Assembly: GCA_943736015.1 (NCBI GenBank)
Contig: OX031061.1
Span: 64,920,192-64,984,191, forward strand
Length of the DNA stretch: 64,000 nt
Reading direction: 5' to 3'
DNA from: Tridacna crocea
Lineage: Eukaryota; Mollusca; Bivalvia; Cardiida; Cardiidae
The notes beneath the pieces were generated by a model, which saw nothing but the letters and a program-made list of their open reading frames with translations, was not told where the DNA came from and ran no database searches. Shown here piece after piece: positions 15,951-27,021 of this stretch. The number at the start of each line of letters is the position of its first letter. The first letter of the stretch is position 1. The translations under genes were made by a program, and so were the position numbers.

Positions 15951-18900
15951 TGATATTGTTTGTTTATATTTTTATTGGTCAGATTTTGAAATGATTTAAG
16001 AGAAATGATCCTTAGGAGACCCTTTTCAAAAGCTCTTCTTCATTTTTTGATCTGTTGAAAAACATGGCAAGGGGGGGGGGGGGAGGCTCTTTGCGTTCTT
16101 TAAAAAAATCTGCTCTTAAACCACAGTTCAGATTTAAAAACTATTTCACAGTAATTTTCAGTGGGCGACCCTTTCAAAAACTGTCCGTGAAATTTGGATC
16201 CTTTAAAAAATATGGCCGTGGTGTGTGTGGGGGAGGAGGACCTTTGCGTCGTGCGTTGTCATTTATTCTTTAAACGTCTTCTCCTCCTAAACAGCTTTGC
16301 AATTAGAACCAAACTTGGCTGGAATGTTCCGTCACAGGTTTTCTTTAAAAAGTCATTTACAGAAGATGATTCCATCAAAACCTCTGGTTGCCTTTGCAGG
16401 TAAATGAAATTGTCTAAGAAATGCTTTAAAAATCTTCTTCTCTGTAACCGCAGCTCAGATTTTAAAATTATTTCACAGAAATGTTCCTTAGATGACCCTT
16501 TTAAAAACTTTGCGTGAATTTTTTATCCTTCTAAAAATGACCGTTGTGTGTGGGGGCGAGCTACTTACATCGTGCTTTGTCAACAATGTTTTAAAAGTCC
16601 TCTACTTCTAAACGGCTTCGTAATTAGAACCAAACACAGTAGAACCCATACACACCACGGCCATTTTTTAGAGAGATCAAAATTTCACGAACAGTTTTTG
16701 AAAGGGTCATCCAAGAATTATTTCTGTAAAATAATCTTAATGTCTGAGCTGCGGTTTCAGAAGAGAAGATTTTTAAAGCATGTCTTAGAAAATTCCATTT
16801 AGTTGCAAAGGTAACCAGAGTTTTTAGTGGAATCAATTTCTGTAAATGTCTTTTTATAGAAAACTTATCAAGGAACATTCCAGCCAAGTTTGGTTCTGAT
16901 TATCAAGCCGTTTAGGAGGAGATGACGTTTAAAGAATTGTTGACAACGCACGATGTACAGAGTTGCCCCCCCACCCACTCACAAACATCAGGGCCATTTT
17001 TTAGAAGGATCAAAATTTCAGGAACAGATTTTGAAAGGGGCGTGGGCTCTTTGCATCGTGCGTTGTCATTAATTCTTTAAACTTCTCCTAAACGGCTTGG
17101 CTATTAGAACTTGACTGGAATGTCGCTTGATAGGTTTTCTCTAAAAACATATTTACAGGAATTGATTCTGTAAACATATTTTTCAAAAACTCTGGTTGCC
17201 TTTGCAAGTAAATGGAATTTTCTAAGAAATGCCTTAACAATCTTCTCCTCTGAAACCGCTGGTCAGAATTGTTCTTTGGATGACCCTTTTAAAAAACATG
17301 TTCCTAAATTTTGATCCGTTAAAAAACATGGCCATGGTAAGGAGAGGGGGAGGGGGATGGTCTTTGCATTCTTAAAAAAAATCTTCTTCTGTGAAACTGC
17401 TGGTCAGATTTTGAAATTTTACAGCTGGGTGACCCTTTCCAAAAATTGTTCGTGAATTTTTATGGTGGTGGGGGGGGGGAAAGGACCGGGGTGGGGGGGC
17501 TCTTTCCGTTGTGCGATTTGAACAATTCTTTCAACATCTTCTCCTCCTAAACGGCTTGGCTTATTAGAACCAAACGTGGCTGGAATGTGCCTTGGAAGGT
17601 CCTCTTTACAACTTGTTCACAGAATTTAATTCAGTCGAAAACTCTGGTTGCCATAGCAACCAAATGGACTAACCCTAATCCTTCTAGTCAATTTCTAAGA
17701 ATTTCTTTACAAAACGTTCTCCTCTTAAACCGCTGGTCAGATTTTGATCCGTCGAAACACATTGCTGATAGGGGAGGGGCTCTTCGCATTTTTTAAAAAC
17801 CTTGTCTTCTGATACCGCTAGTCTTATTTTGAAATCATTTCACATTTATTTTCCTTTGGTGACCCTTTCCAAAAATAGATCTGAAACTGCTGGTCAGATT
17901 TTGAAATAATTTTACAGAAATTTCCTTGGGTGACCCTTTTCAAAACTTATTTCTGAAATTTTGGTCCGTCAAAAACGTGACCATGGCAAGGAAAGGGAGT
18001 GTCTTTGCATTCTTTAAAAAAATATTCTCTGATTTCACAGTTATATTCCTCGGGTGACTCTTTTCAAAAATTGTACGTGAATTTTTATCCATCTAAATGC
18101 ATGACCGGGGGGACTTCTTTCATCTTGAGGTGTCAACAATTCCTTATACATTTTCTTCTCCTCAACTGCTGGGCATATTTGAACTAAACTTGGCTGGAAT
18201 GTTCCTTGGGTGGTCCTCTTTAACCATTGTTCACCAAAAGCTGTGGTAGCCATGGCAAATGGATTTCTAAGAAATTCATTGAAAATCTCCGATACCTCAA
18301 GTCCGATTTTGAAATAATTCCACAGAAGAGTTCCTTGTGTGACCCTTTTCAAAAATTGTTTGTGAAATATTGATCTGTCAAGAAATGGCCAGGGGCCTCT
18401 TGCCACTTTTTGGACTTAAAAGAAATTCTTCTTCTCTTAAACCACTGGTCAGATTTATAAACAATTTCACAGAAATGCTCCTTCAGTGCCCCTTTTGAAA
18501 AAGTGTGTGCGAAATTTTGATCCGTAAAGAAACATAGCTTTGGTGATGTGGGCTACTTGCAGTATATGGACCGAAGAAATTCTTGAAAATTCTTCTTCTC
18601 TGAAATCACTGGGCAGATTTTGAAACAATTTCACAGACCTTTTGATATTCATCAAAAGACTGTATAGGTGTTTTGACGAAAAGGGCTGTTGCAAACGTCA
18701 ACCTCTACCAGGTGAGAGCAAAGGTGAGAAATGGTGATCAATATGTACACTTTCTCCTTGATGTATTCGATAGCTATGTATTGCAAGAGGTAATATAAAA
18801 ATATATTTTTGGAATACATGCATAATATTTTACAAATTATCCAAATGGCCTCTACCCAGGTGTTAACCGCCTTTTTCTTTACCATTTTTGTACTGTATGA

Positions 18901-19148
18901 TGAATTGACAAATTTTATATGCTGAATTCTGATTCGTTAAAAAGATGACTGTGGTGATGATCATAGGGGTGCTGACAGATTTTGAAATGCTTTTTTACGG
19001 GTGACCTTTTTAAAATTTGCTCGGCAAAATAATGATTTTGTTTCCAAAATTTAAAAAGAAATGCTTTCATCCTCTTGAAATATTTAGGTGAGCGATCCAG
19101 GGCCATCCTGGCCCTTTTGTAATCAGCTACTCCTGATTTGCAATCTAA
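15951..19148 (+). mobile_element. degenerate Helentron-like repeat array in intron 1
   Basis: Many decayed repeats of roughly 180 bp are built around CTTCTCTGAAACCGCTGGTCAGATTTTG, TTCACAGAAATGTTCC, GGTGACCCTTTT and CATGGCCATGG (described in pieces), with G-runs at 16069-16083 and 17468-17500. The array ends with TTAGGTGAGCGATCC, the hairpin CCAGGGCCATCCTGG and CCCTTTTGT, the same type of 3' end as the elements at 14093 and 49546. The 5' hairpin was not found, so it is probably truncated or old. Confidence 0.6.
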
Positions 19149-19236
19149 ATGCTTTCATCCTCTTGAAATATTTAGGTGAGCGATCCAGGGCCATCCTGGC
19201 CCTTTTGTAATCAGCTACTCCTGATTTGCAATCTGC
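19061..19236 (+). repeat. 88-bp tandem duplication of the element's 3' end
   Basis: 19061-19148 is repeated essentially identically at 19149-19236. Each copy contains TTAGGTGAGCGATCC and the CCAGGGCCATCCTGG hairpin. The absence of divergence shows a recent event. Confidence 0.85.
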
Positions 19237-20160
19237 ATAAAAGTGCAAATGTCATGAAAACTGAATGCAATTACCACACAAAAATATTCCACATTTCAGA
19301 TGCATCTGTTTTTTTTTTTTCATCTCTTCATCTGGAATTTAAGTCCCATAATCAGCACATTTCTCTTTGTCCCATTCTAAAAGTCTTGCTTTATCTATCA
19401 TCTGAATTTGAGTGATATTCTGTGAAAAGCATTATATGCATAAAAAAAGATGGACAACACAAGACAGTCTGCGCAGTGTGTGCAGGCCGACGTGTGTCAA
19501 AACTTTTTTTATTTAGATAAATTTGATCCAAGTCCAATGAACATAACCAACCTCATTATGCAGTTGGTTTTTTGACAAACTGGACCTTAAAGATCACTAT
19601 TAGATGACTTGTGTTGTATAACGTATCAAAGAGATGCATTTGGTGAACACGTGGCTCTTGTCTAACATGCTTATCATTTTTTGCATTATCTTGTTTAACA
19701 TGGCTTAATGCTTTTAGTAGGGACCATCTAAAATCGTGTCGTTTTGCAGAGACTTAATCCATATTTGACCTCTTCCAGACGACAAAATTTTTAGACCTGT
19801 CCACCTTGAGAGTATTTCCAGACGATAAATTGTGTGTGGCTTAAATATTTGAACTTGCTTTTATGAGTGGAAAACATTGTGGGAAAAGGAGAAATTGGTT
19901 ACCAACAATGTTTTCTTAAAGCGTCTTCTTCAGTACTGAAGGGTTGTTTTTTTTCTGTAGGGGGGTAAACTTCGATGGTAGGATTTCCAGAAGACCTAGA
20001 CCTGTAATCTCAAGCCATTCCTAAGAAAATTCTTAATCTATTACTCAAAATTTTCCTAATTCTAAAAGCAAAAACAATTCTGATCAGCATAAGCAAATGA
20101 TGTGAAATTAGAATAAGACTGAGAACAACATTAAAAATGGCTTGTAGCCTTGACCACAAT
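19237..20160. other. intron 1 of peptide gene 1, continued
   Basis: No gene is seen. At about 19765-19970 there is a strongly decayed TTAA-MITE relative (GACAAAATTTTTAGACC and GGAAAACATTGTGGGAAAAGG are recognisable). Confidence 0.45.
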
Positions 20161-20169
20161 GGTGTCGAT

Positions 20170-20797
20170 CGTTTTCAATGTCTCTACAAAAATGAATAAG
20201 ACTTTCACTAATGTCTCTTCAAATATGAATACGATTTCACATGTCTCTTCAGATAAAAACTACGATTTTCACTGAAGTTTTACAGATATGAAGACGACTT
20301 TCATTGTATCTCTTCAGATATGAATACGACTTTATTAAGCTTCTCTTAACATATGAATAAGACTTTCATTAATGTCTAATCAGATATGAAAATGACATTT
20401 ACTTATGTCTTTTTAGACATGAAAACGAATTGCACGAATAACTCTTCGGATGTAAATAAGATCTTTAGCAATGTCTACTTCAGATATGAATGACAGACTT
20501 TGGCTGATGCCTTCAAATATGAAAGAGAATAAAAAAAATTGATAAATGTTTACATTAGATATCGGGAATGTCTCCAGATATCTGTTCCTCTTCCAGGAAT
20601 GTCACTGCAGATATGAATTGGAATTTTCAGGAAAGTCAGTGCAGATATGAACAGGACATTCACGACTGTCTTTTCAGATATGAATGGGACTTTCGCAAAC
20701 ATCTCTTTAGAAATGAATAGGATTGACGAATTGTTGTTCAAGACTTAAATGAATGTCTCGTCAGCCATAAATAAGACATATGAATGTCTCTTCAGAT
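20170..20797 (+). repeat. degenerate 33-bp repeats upstream of signal exon 1
   Basis: About 18 decayed units resemble ATGAATAAGACTTTCACGAA followed by TGTCTCTTCAGAT. Each contains a splice-acceptor-like CTTCAG and an ATGAA(T/C)AAG start like the true signal exon at 21054. Similar arrays precede the signal exons of units 2, 3, 4 and 6. Confidence 0.75.
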
Positions 20798-21026
20798 TTA
20801 ACCCTTTCCCAAACAATCCCTGGTTTTTACGGGCCTGGAAAAGTAGCCTTTTGAAAACATTGTGGGAAAAAGAGAAAATGCTGGTAACCAGCATTTTCTC
20901 CTTTTCCCACACTGTTTTATACCCTATCATAGACAGAAATCATCTTTTCAGCAAGAGTTGAATTGTCGTCTGCAAATGCTTTCAATTTGGTCTAGTCCAA
21001 AAGTTTGTCGTTTGGGAAAGGGTTAA
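20798..21026 (+). mobile_element. TTAA-target MITE, 229 bp
   Basis: TTAACCCTTTCCCAAACAAT at the left and TTTGGGAAAGGGTTAA at the right form terminal inverted repeats with TTAA at both ends. The centre is a long palindrome (GAGAAAATGCTGGTAACC and its complement). It interrupts the 33-bp repeat array and ends only 27 bp before the acceptor of the signal exon of gene 1. Confidence 0.85.
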
Positions 21027-21055
21027 CTAAGACTTACCATATTGTCTCTTTAGAT

Positions 21056-21643
21056 ATGAACAAGATTGTCACGCTCGCGATTTGGACACTCTTGGCCTGT
21101 TTTGGCCTTATGATGTCAGCCTATGGCCAGTATGCTTCTAGAGGTTTCGGAGGCATTTTTTCGGCACTCATATTCTGTAAGTAACAAATCAATCTACTAT
21201 TGTTTATCTCTGACTCGACTATAAAAGTTTTGGATTATCCTGGTTGATGGGATCTGTCGTTAAAAGGGTTGAAAATACCGGGATTCTGGGTAAAGGGAGG
21301 GTTGCCTCTATTAAAGACTGATATTCCCACTGCTCAAAACACAGAAAAAATATGTTTTTAAAGCATCACTTCATAAGACAAGATGATGGGAAAAGAGAAA
21401 AAGCTAGTCACCAGTATGTCACCATTTCGTGAATTTCTTTCAGAAAACTGTCTTAGGGTTATTTAAGTACGGGATTGTTAAACAACGAATTAATGAATTT
21501 ATTATTGTATTTCAGTGTTTGTGTTTATCATCATTTTCCGACTGCTGTTCAATAGCAATCTTTTAAACCCGTCACCAACCCCAGCACCAACACCAAAACC
21601 AGGCCCAGGTAAGACATAAGACATAAGACACATGTATCTGAAC

Positions 21644-21681
<38 letters not shown>

Positions 21682-21786
21682 CAACAGATAGATAGATATA
21701 TAGATCGAAAGATAGATAGATAGATGGATGGATAGATAGATCGATCAACAGATAGATAGATCGATAGAAAGAAAGAAAGAAAGATC

Positions 21787-21824
<38 letters not shown>

Positions 21825-22914
21825 AAGAAAGAAAGATCGATTGATTGATAGATAGATAGATAGATAGAAAATTAGTGGGTAGGTAGATAGATGTATTTAA
21901 GGTAGTAGACCCCTAACACTTTTAGTGCAACATGGAATAAATTTCTTGATAGCTGATAAATATGGATTTATACAGATATAATACTTTTGCACATTTTTGA
22001 CAGACCAGAAATTTCTTTGATGTCTGTCTCGAAATTAAATGTTAATACTTTTGTCAGTTTCCAGAAAAAAGAGGTAATTAATATCTCACATTGTAATTAC
22101 AATATAGTGATCTTGGATTTATAAATAATAATTTTAAGAAGGAAAAAAGGAGAAAGTGGTTCGGTTGAAGATGGACAATAATTCTCATTTTTAATCATAA
22201 CAAATATTGAAGAATAATATTATGTATACTGAAACGAACGTCTAAACGGCCACTTTTAACCTGTAATTTCCCATAGACGTTTTCTGGCGTCCTCTGCCTA
22301 TAAAAGAGCAGCTTATTTGGTTTCAATTTTTTGCGGAATAATTCACCGGTTTGAAAACATACCTACGCCAAAATCTGTAGAGAATTCATTCCATTTTTAT
22401 CCGGAAGAAACTTATTGGGCGTTCATTCACTCAACATTGTAAATTGAAATATCAAATTTTAGAAAACTTCATGCTTGTTTTTTCGGATAACATTTTTTTC
22501 ACAGAAAATATTTTTTTTATGATTTTTGTTATTGCTTACAGAAGTCCAGTACTTAACGCTTCTCTTTTTGAAACTGTTTTGGCTGGTAGACACCACGCAT
22601 GCGCAAACAACTAGTTTTCCTTTTTTTGAAAAAGAGAGTCCTTCTGTTGGCAACATTGAGAATCTTTTCATCACACTACCAAGGTTAACGTCCAGATATA
22701 TGCCACATTTTGTTTTTGTTAACGTTCTTTTACTTGCTGCAATTTATAGGAGAGACAAAAGTGGCCGCTAAGCAGTTCGTTTCAGTGTAGTGGAACTACC
22801 TGTTTTCTATTACGGTTCTACTACCTTATACGGACAGTCAAACAGATAGGTGGATGGGTGAGCGGGTGTATGGGTGGTGAAGCGGATTGATCGATAGCAC
22901 GATAGACTTACCGC

Positions 22915-22947
<33 letters not shown>

Positions 22948-23430
22948 GGAAGGACGAATAGAAAAAATGGATGTGAACGTTGGTGGATGTACAAACTATT
23001 AAATTACATTCGTTAACCCTTTCCCAAACGACAAACTTTTGGACTAGACCAAATTGAAAGCATTTGCAGACAATAAATCAACTCTTGCTGAAAAGATGAT
23101 TTCTGTCTATGATAGAGTAGAAAACATTGTGGGAAAAGGAGAAAATGCTGGTAACCAGCATTTTCTCCTTTTCCCACAATGTTTTCAAAAGGCTACTATT
23201 CTAGACCCGTAAAAACCAGGGATTGTTTGGGAAAGGGTTAAACAGGCGGATGGTATATATCCATCACTAGACTATATTTTTGTGCGGCATGATGTTGACT
23301 TATGCCAACCTCAACAGTTCTTGCTGTCGACTAACACGCCTAAATACAGTAACGCCGACTTACACTTTAAATCTATCAACTTTATCATAAAAATCTTTGA
23401 CGATTTTTCGTTTCAGGTAAGGTGTACTGA
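21056..23430 (+). CDS. small signal-peptide/membrane-helix peptide gene, unit 1 (75 aa)
   Basis: Exons: signal exon from acceptor 21053 to 21176 (ATG 21056), membrane exon 21516-21608, final exon from 23417 with stop 23428-23430; poly(A) signal AATAAA at 23525. All junctions are GT-AG, and the frame is open across them (phase 1 at both). The N-terminus is a signal peptide (MNKIVTLAIWTLLACFGLMM) with likely cleavage at SAYG/QY. A short Gly-rich linker precedes a helix of about 20 residues (FSALIFLFVFIIIFRLLF). A Pro-rich tail (NPSPTPAPTPKPGP) ends GKVY. I know no named family. The product is either a tiny single-pass membrane protein or a hydrophobic secreted peptide. Intron 1 is 6 kb because of insertions. 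Confidence 0.7.
21609..21890. repeat. GATA/GAAA microsatellite after the membrane exon
   Basis: Long runs of GATA, with GAAA and GATC interruptions, start about 40 bp after the donor of the membrane exon. Short GATA tracts occur at the same position after the membrane exons of units 2 (29335), 3 (43235) and 6 (56905), so the tract predates the duplications. Confidence 0.85.
21891..23012. other. intron 3 of peptide gene 1
   Basis: Non-coding; small frames here lack any support. A second GATA tract lies at about 22913-22945. Confidence 0.4.
23013..23241 (-). mobile_element. TTAA-target MITE, inverted copy, 229 bp
   Basis: It starts TTAACCCTTTCCCAAACGAC and ends TTTGGGAAAGGGTTAA. It is the reverse orientation of the copy at 20798-21026 and nearly identical to it. 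It lies in the last intron of unit 1. Confidence 0.85.
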
Positions 23431-23530
23431 TAAGGTCCATATTCAAAAATCAACATTCGAAAAAGACTGTTAAATTCAGCAGCACGTGAACCCGCTATCA
23501 TCTTCGAGTCTTATGTACCTGCTTAATAAA

Positions 23531-24683
23531 AAAACACACCTAATTTTGAATTCAAAAGGCGTTCTATCAAATCGAGTACATGTAAAGGTCTCGATGTTGC
23601 AGAATATATAAATTTATCACTTATTTCACTTGATTACTTTCTTATCCTCACACATTTGAGATAAGATTTTTTGACGCCATAAAAGCATTACGTGGCGCCA
23701 TTTGTCATTAAAAACATTGTCTTTTTGTCCCTTATTTTCCAAAGGTACGTCAGACTTAAAACCCGATCAATTGAACTTTGAAATGGATGATAAAGACGCT
23801 AAAATGGCTTGTGGCATAAACTTTAAACAGTTTTACTATATTCCTTAAATAAACAGCTCAATAGTACGTACGGTTTGAACACTAACGTTTACAAAAACAT
23901 CATGAGAGGTAAGATGAGAGAGTTGAGAATTTGGTCACAAAGGTCGTTTTATCGTTAAAAAAACTTTAATCTGTGTTCTAACCTTTTTGTAATAAGTGGC
24001 TGTTTGTAATAAAAAATGTCAAACTCAACTTTCTCTGCTTTTTATCCTGATGTTTTCTGTTTATTTTTGGGTTTAAATCATACACAAATATGCACATGTT
24101 TTGAACTTTTTAGGGATATTGAAGGAATGTAGCGAAGTTAAAAATTTTATATCAAGAAGCCTTTTTATTACAAAAGAAAAATAGGTCTAATAGAGGTAGA
24201 CTTTGTATCATTTTCGGACTGAATATCAAGTTGCTTACAAGTTAGCTTTTTTGGAACTGTGTTAATTCCGAACGAGCGCTGATGCCATAGGAAAGGATCG
24301 GTCTAGCACAGAGATAATTATGATTTTCAAGTTATTCTTGAGAAACGGTTATATGATAAAGGTAGTCTCTTATTTATTAGCATGAGAGATAGATTTTTAT
24401 CAAACTTGCTTAGAAGCTCGCTAAAGGCTCCGTGAATGACATTTTTTCTAGATTCGTTTAAAGAAATTCTATTTCAAACCTTATACCTGGCTGAACAATT
24501 CACGTGGCCATACCACGGTATTATTTGCATATACTGAAATTAATTTCGTCCTTTCGTTTTTAGGTTTTTATTTTTTTTAAATGGTACAGAGGCATTAATC
24601 ATCTTACCATGAAATGTATAGTTTCATATGAAAATCTATATTCTAACTAATGAGCTATGGTTCAAACAAGTATTTACTTGCTT
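23531..24683. other. spacer between units 1 and 2
   Basis: No gene is seen. From about 24391 the sequence is the left part of the large segmental duplication (counterpart from 52371). Confidence 0.5.
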
Positions 24684-25235
24684 TTAAAGGTGGCCCTTCA
24701 GATTTTGGAACGAAAATTTACAAAAGTGCAAAAAATCATCCTTATACTCCCAAAGTCTTTTAATCTTCATTCATAAAACCCCAGTAGTCGAAAACCGTCC
24801 GACAACACGAGAAATTAGAAGTTTACTACGGCCCAGGTTGACACCAACGGGAGACACATTCTATTTTTAGATGACCAATTCGCTCATTTACTTACAGGAA
24901 TATACAGAAGAAACTTCAAACATAGCGTCCGAAGAAGACATTATGTAAAAAAATTATTACATGTTTGTTATGATAGGGAATTTAAGCGTTTGGGGGTCAC
25001 GTGCTAGTCACTTTACATTCCCACAATGCTTTATTAATTTTGGCGCGAAATCTAAAAATAGCTTAAGAGGCTACGTAGCCTTTTAAGGGAATACCATAAT
25101 TTCTTTTTCTTTTTGTAATTTTATGAATCTTAATTATTGATGATTTGTATTATTTTTTCATATGAATTTCAGTGATATATATATATTTTTTTTTTAATTT
25201 GGTGAGATGTAAAAATTTTAAATACCTACCTTTAA
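24684..25235 (+). mobile_element. 552-bp TTAA-flanked element
   Basis: TTAAAGGTGGCCCTTCAGAT at the left and AAATACCTACCTTTAAAG at the right, with TTAA at both ends. The duplicated block at 52661-52675 has the uninterrupted site CTTTTAAAGTGT, so insertion and TTAA duplication are shown within this window. A second copy lies at 38555-39102. No coding capacity. Confidence 0.85.
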
Positions 25236-25769
25236 AGTGTATGTATTACTTAATAGCGGCTGCGCCGTTAGCAACAGTAAAGGCATTTTAAAAGTAAAAT
25301 TACAAAAATGTCTGATTTTTTTTGTTGTTGTTGTTTTCTGTGTTTTTTCCGTTTACCTATGAATTTTAGAGATACCTTTGCATCCGAATGAAAATTAACA
25401 GTTTTTGTCAACATTTTCTGGAGAGCTTTTAAAGCATTTTAATCCCGTTTAATGCTCTTTAAAAGGTGTTTTACTCAAAGTTCATGCATATTGCAGTTAA
25501 TTGATAATTCAGCTCTGGTTTTAAATAACACTTTCAAGCGACGAACATCGACAGCAGTCATCAAGATTTTTTAAAACAAATCGACCTTTACCGGGCTAAC
25601 AGGAGTAGATTATATAGCCGTTTTCAAACTTTCAAATAATCAGACAGTAACAGATGTACATCAGCATGTAGTTAATTTATATTGAATTGAAAAAGAAGAA
25701 GAAACCGTTCTTTTTTATTATTCATTCGTTAAATGATTGCAAAATCATGATGTCGCACCAATTATCGGA
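25236..25769. other. upstream flank of peptide gene 2
   Basis: Conserved with the flanks of units 3-7 (ATTTTCTGGAGAGCTTTTAA, CATGCATATTGCAGTTAATTGATAAT and similar), but no gene is seen. The conservation suggests shared ancestry of the units and possibly distal control DNA. Confidence 0.5.
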
Positions 25770-25920
25770 GGGGTAAAAAAGTTCCCAAGCGGAAGATTCC
25801 CCTCACTTTTTTACCGAAACCGTCTGATTTTTCACTAAAAAATGATGTACTTCCGGTTCCGCCATATATGAGACTAGCTGATCAGATTTTCCTTCACAGC
25901 GAAAAAGCATCTCTCTGCAG
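25770..25920 (+). promoter_or_regulatory. promoter and 5' untranslated exon, peptide gene 2
   Basis: Contains AAAGTTCCCAAGC, the kB-like GGAAGATTCC (25791-25800), TTTTTTACCGAAACCG, a degenerate TGATGTAC next to TTCCGGTTCC, CATATATGAG at 25863, and CTTCACAG near 25892. The non-coding exon ends CTCTCTGCAG at 25920; donor GTAATG. The CCAAGGTCA box found in the other units is missing here. Confidence 0.7.
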
Positions 25921-26699
25921 GTAATGTCATATAATATATTATTTAATTACTTTTTATTTTTTATATGGAAAATGGAGATTTAAGATGTTTTTGTTATCAT
26001 TCTTATATGAAATAAGTAAATGTTAATCCCTTTCAATGCGTGTCTGTATATATGTTGTTTGTTATGACGTTGAACTTTAAAAAGTCAAACAAAGAATATT
26101 CTGTTAGGTTCTGTACTGTTCTTATTTCTTTCTCTGTTATACATAGAGTAAAACTCATGACTGAACCTTATGAAAACTATTTTTCGTCATATTTTCACAC
26201 TCGTGAAATTTGACCGGAGTAGTTGTCGTAATGATTTCTTGACGAGTTCAAATATTAGTCCTTAGTTTCTCTCGCTGAGTAATCTAGGCAATTGGTGAAA
26301 AATGGTTACAGTTTCTTTATCAAAGGATTCAAGGTAGGCGCTGAAAAATATTGTTAAAATAAAGAAAAAGCATAAAAATAAATGCTAAGATAGATTACAT
26401 ACTTCAATTGATGTGTATTTAAATTTTTTGTCAGAATGACCCCCACTTGTATTTTCTTTTATCTTGTTCTAAGAAGGTTAAAGATACAAATCTGTTGTCA
26501 CTTAACCCTGAGTAAACATTTTTTTGAAACATAGTGGAAACGAGCGAATAGGCAGATAATCAGCACATTCTCTTTTCCCTATTATCCAAAACTTTCGTCA
26601 ACTCTTTCTCAAACTTGAGTAGGATTTTTGCGAGTGTCTTCAAGTGTAATTCAGAAAGGTGGATAAATACGGACCCTTGCTCCATATGAGTCAACCGTA

Positions 26700-27019
26700 T
26701 TCAATATCTTTTCAGATAAGAATGAGACTTTCACGAATATCTACTCAAATATAAGTAAGGCTTTCGCTGATGAAATTTCAATGATGAATACGAATTTTGC
26801 GAATGTCTCTCAGATTTAAATAAGAGTTTCATAAATGTCTCATCAGATATGAATAAAACTCACGAATTTCTTTTCAAATACGAGTATGTATTAAAGGACA
26901 TTCACGAATGTTTCTTTCAGATATATACAAGCCTTTTAAAAATTTCCCATAAGGTATGAATAAGTCTTTTGTAAAAGTCTCGTCAGACATGAATAGGACT
27001 CTCACTAGTGTCTCTTCAG
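26700..27019 (+). repeat. 33-bp repeats upstream of signal exon 2
   Basis: About nine decayed units with the ATGAATAAGACTTTCACGAA / GTCTCTTCAGAT pattern. The two units nearest the exon (from 26956) are open and in frame with it, encoding 11-residue blocks ending VSSD. Confidence 0.75.
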
Positions 27020-27021
27020 AT

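Noticed and set aside
16055..18700. Several small frames in the 16-19 kb array
   Set aside because: All derive from decayed repeats of about 180 bp and are not shared between units.
21609..21890. Possible CRISPR-like or regulatory array
   Set aside because: Simple GATA/GAAA microsatellite with no spacers.
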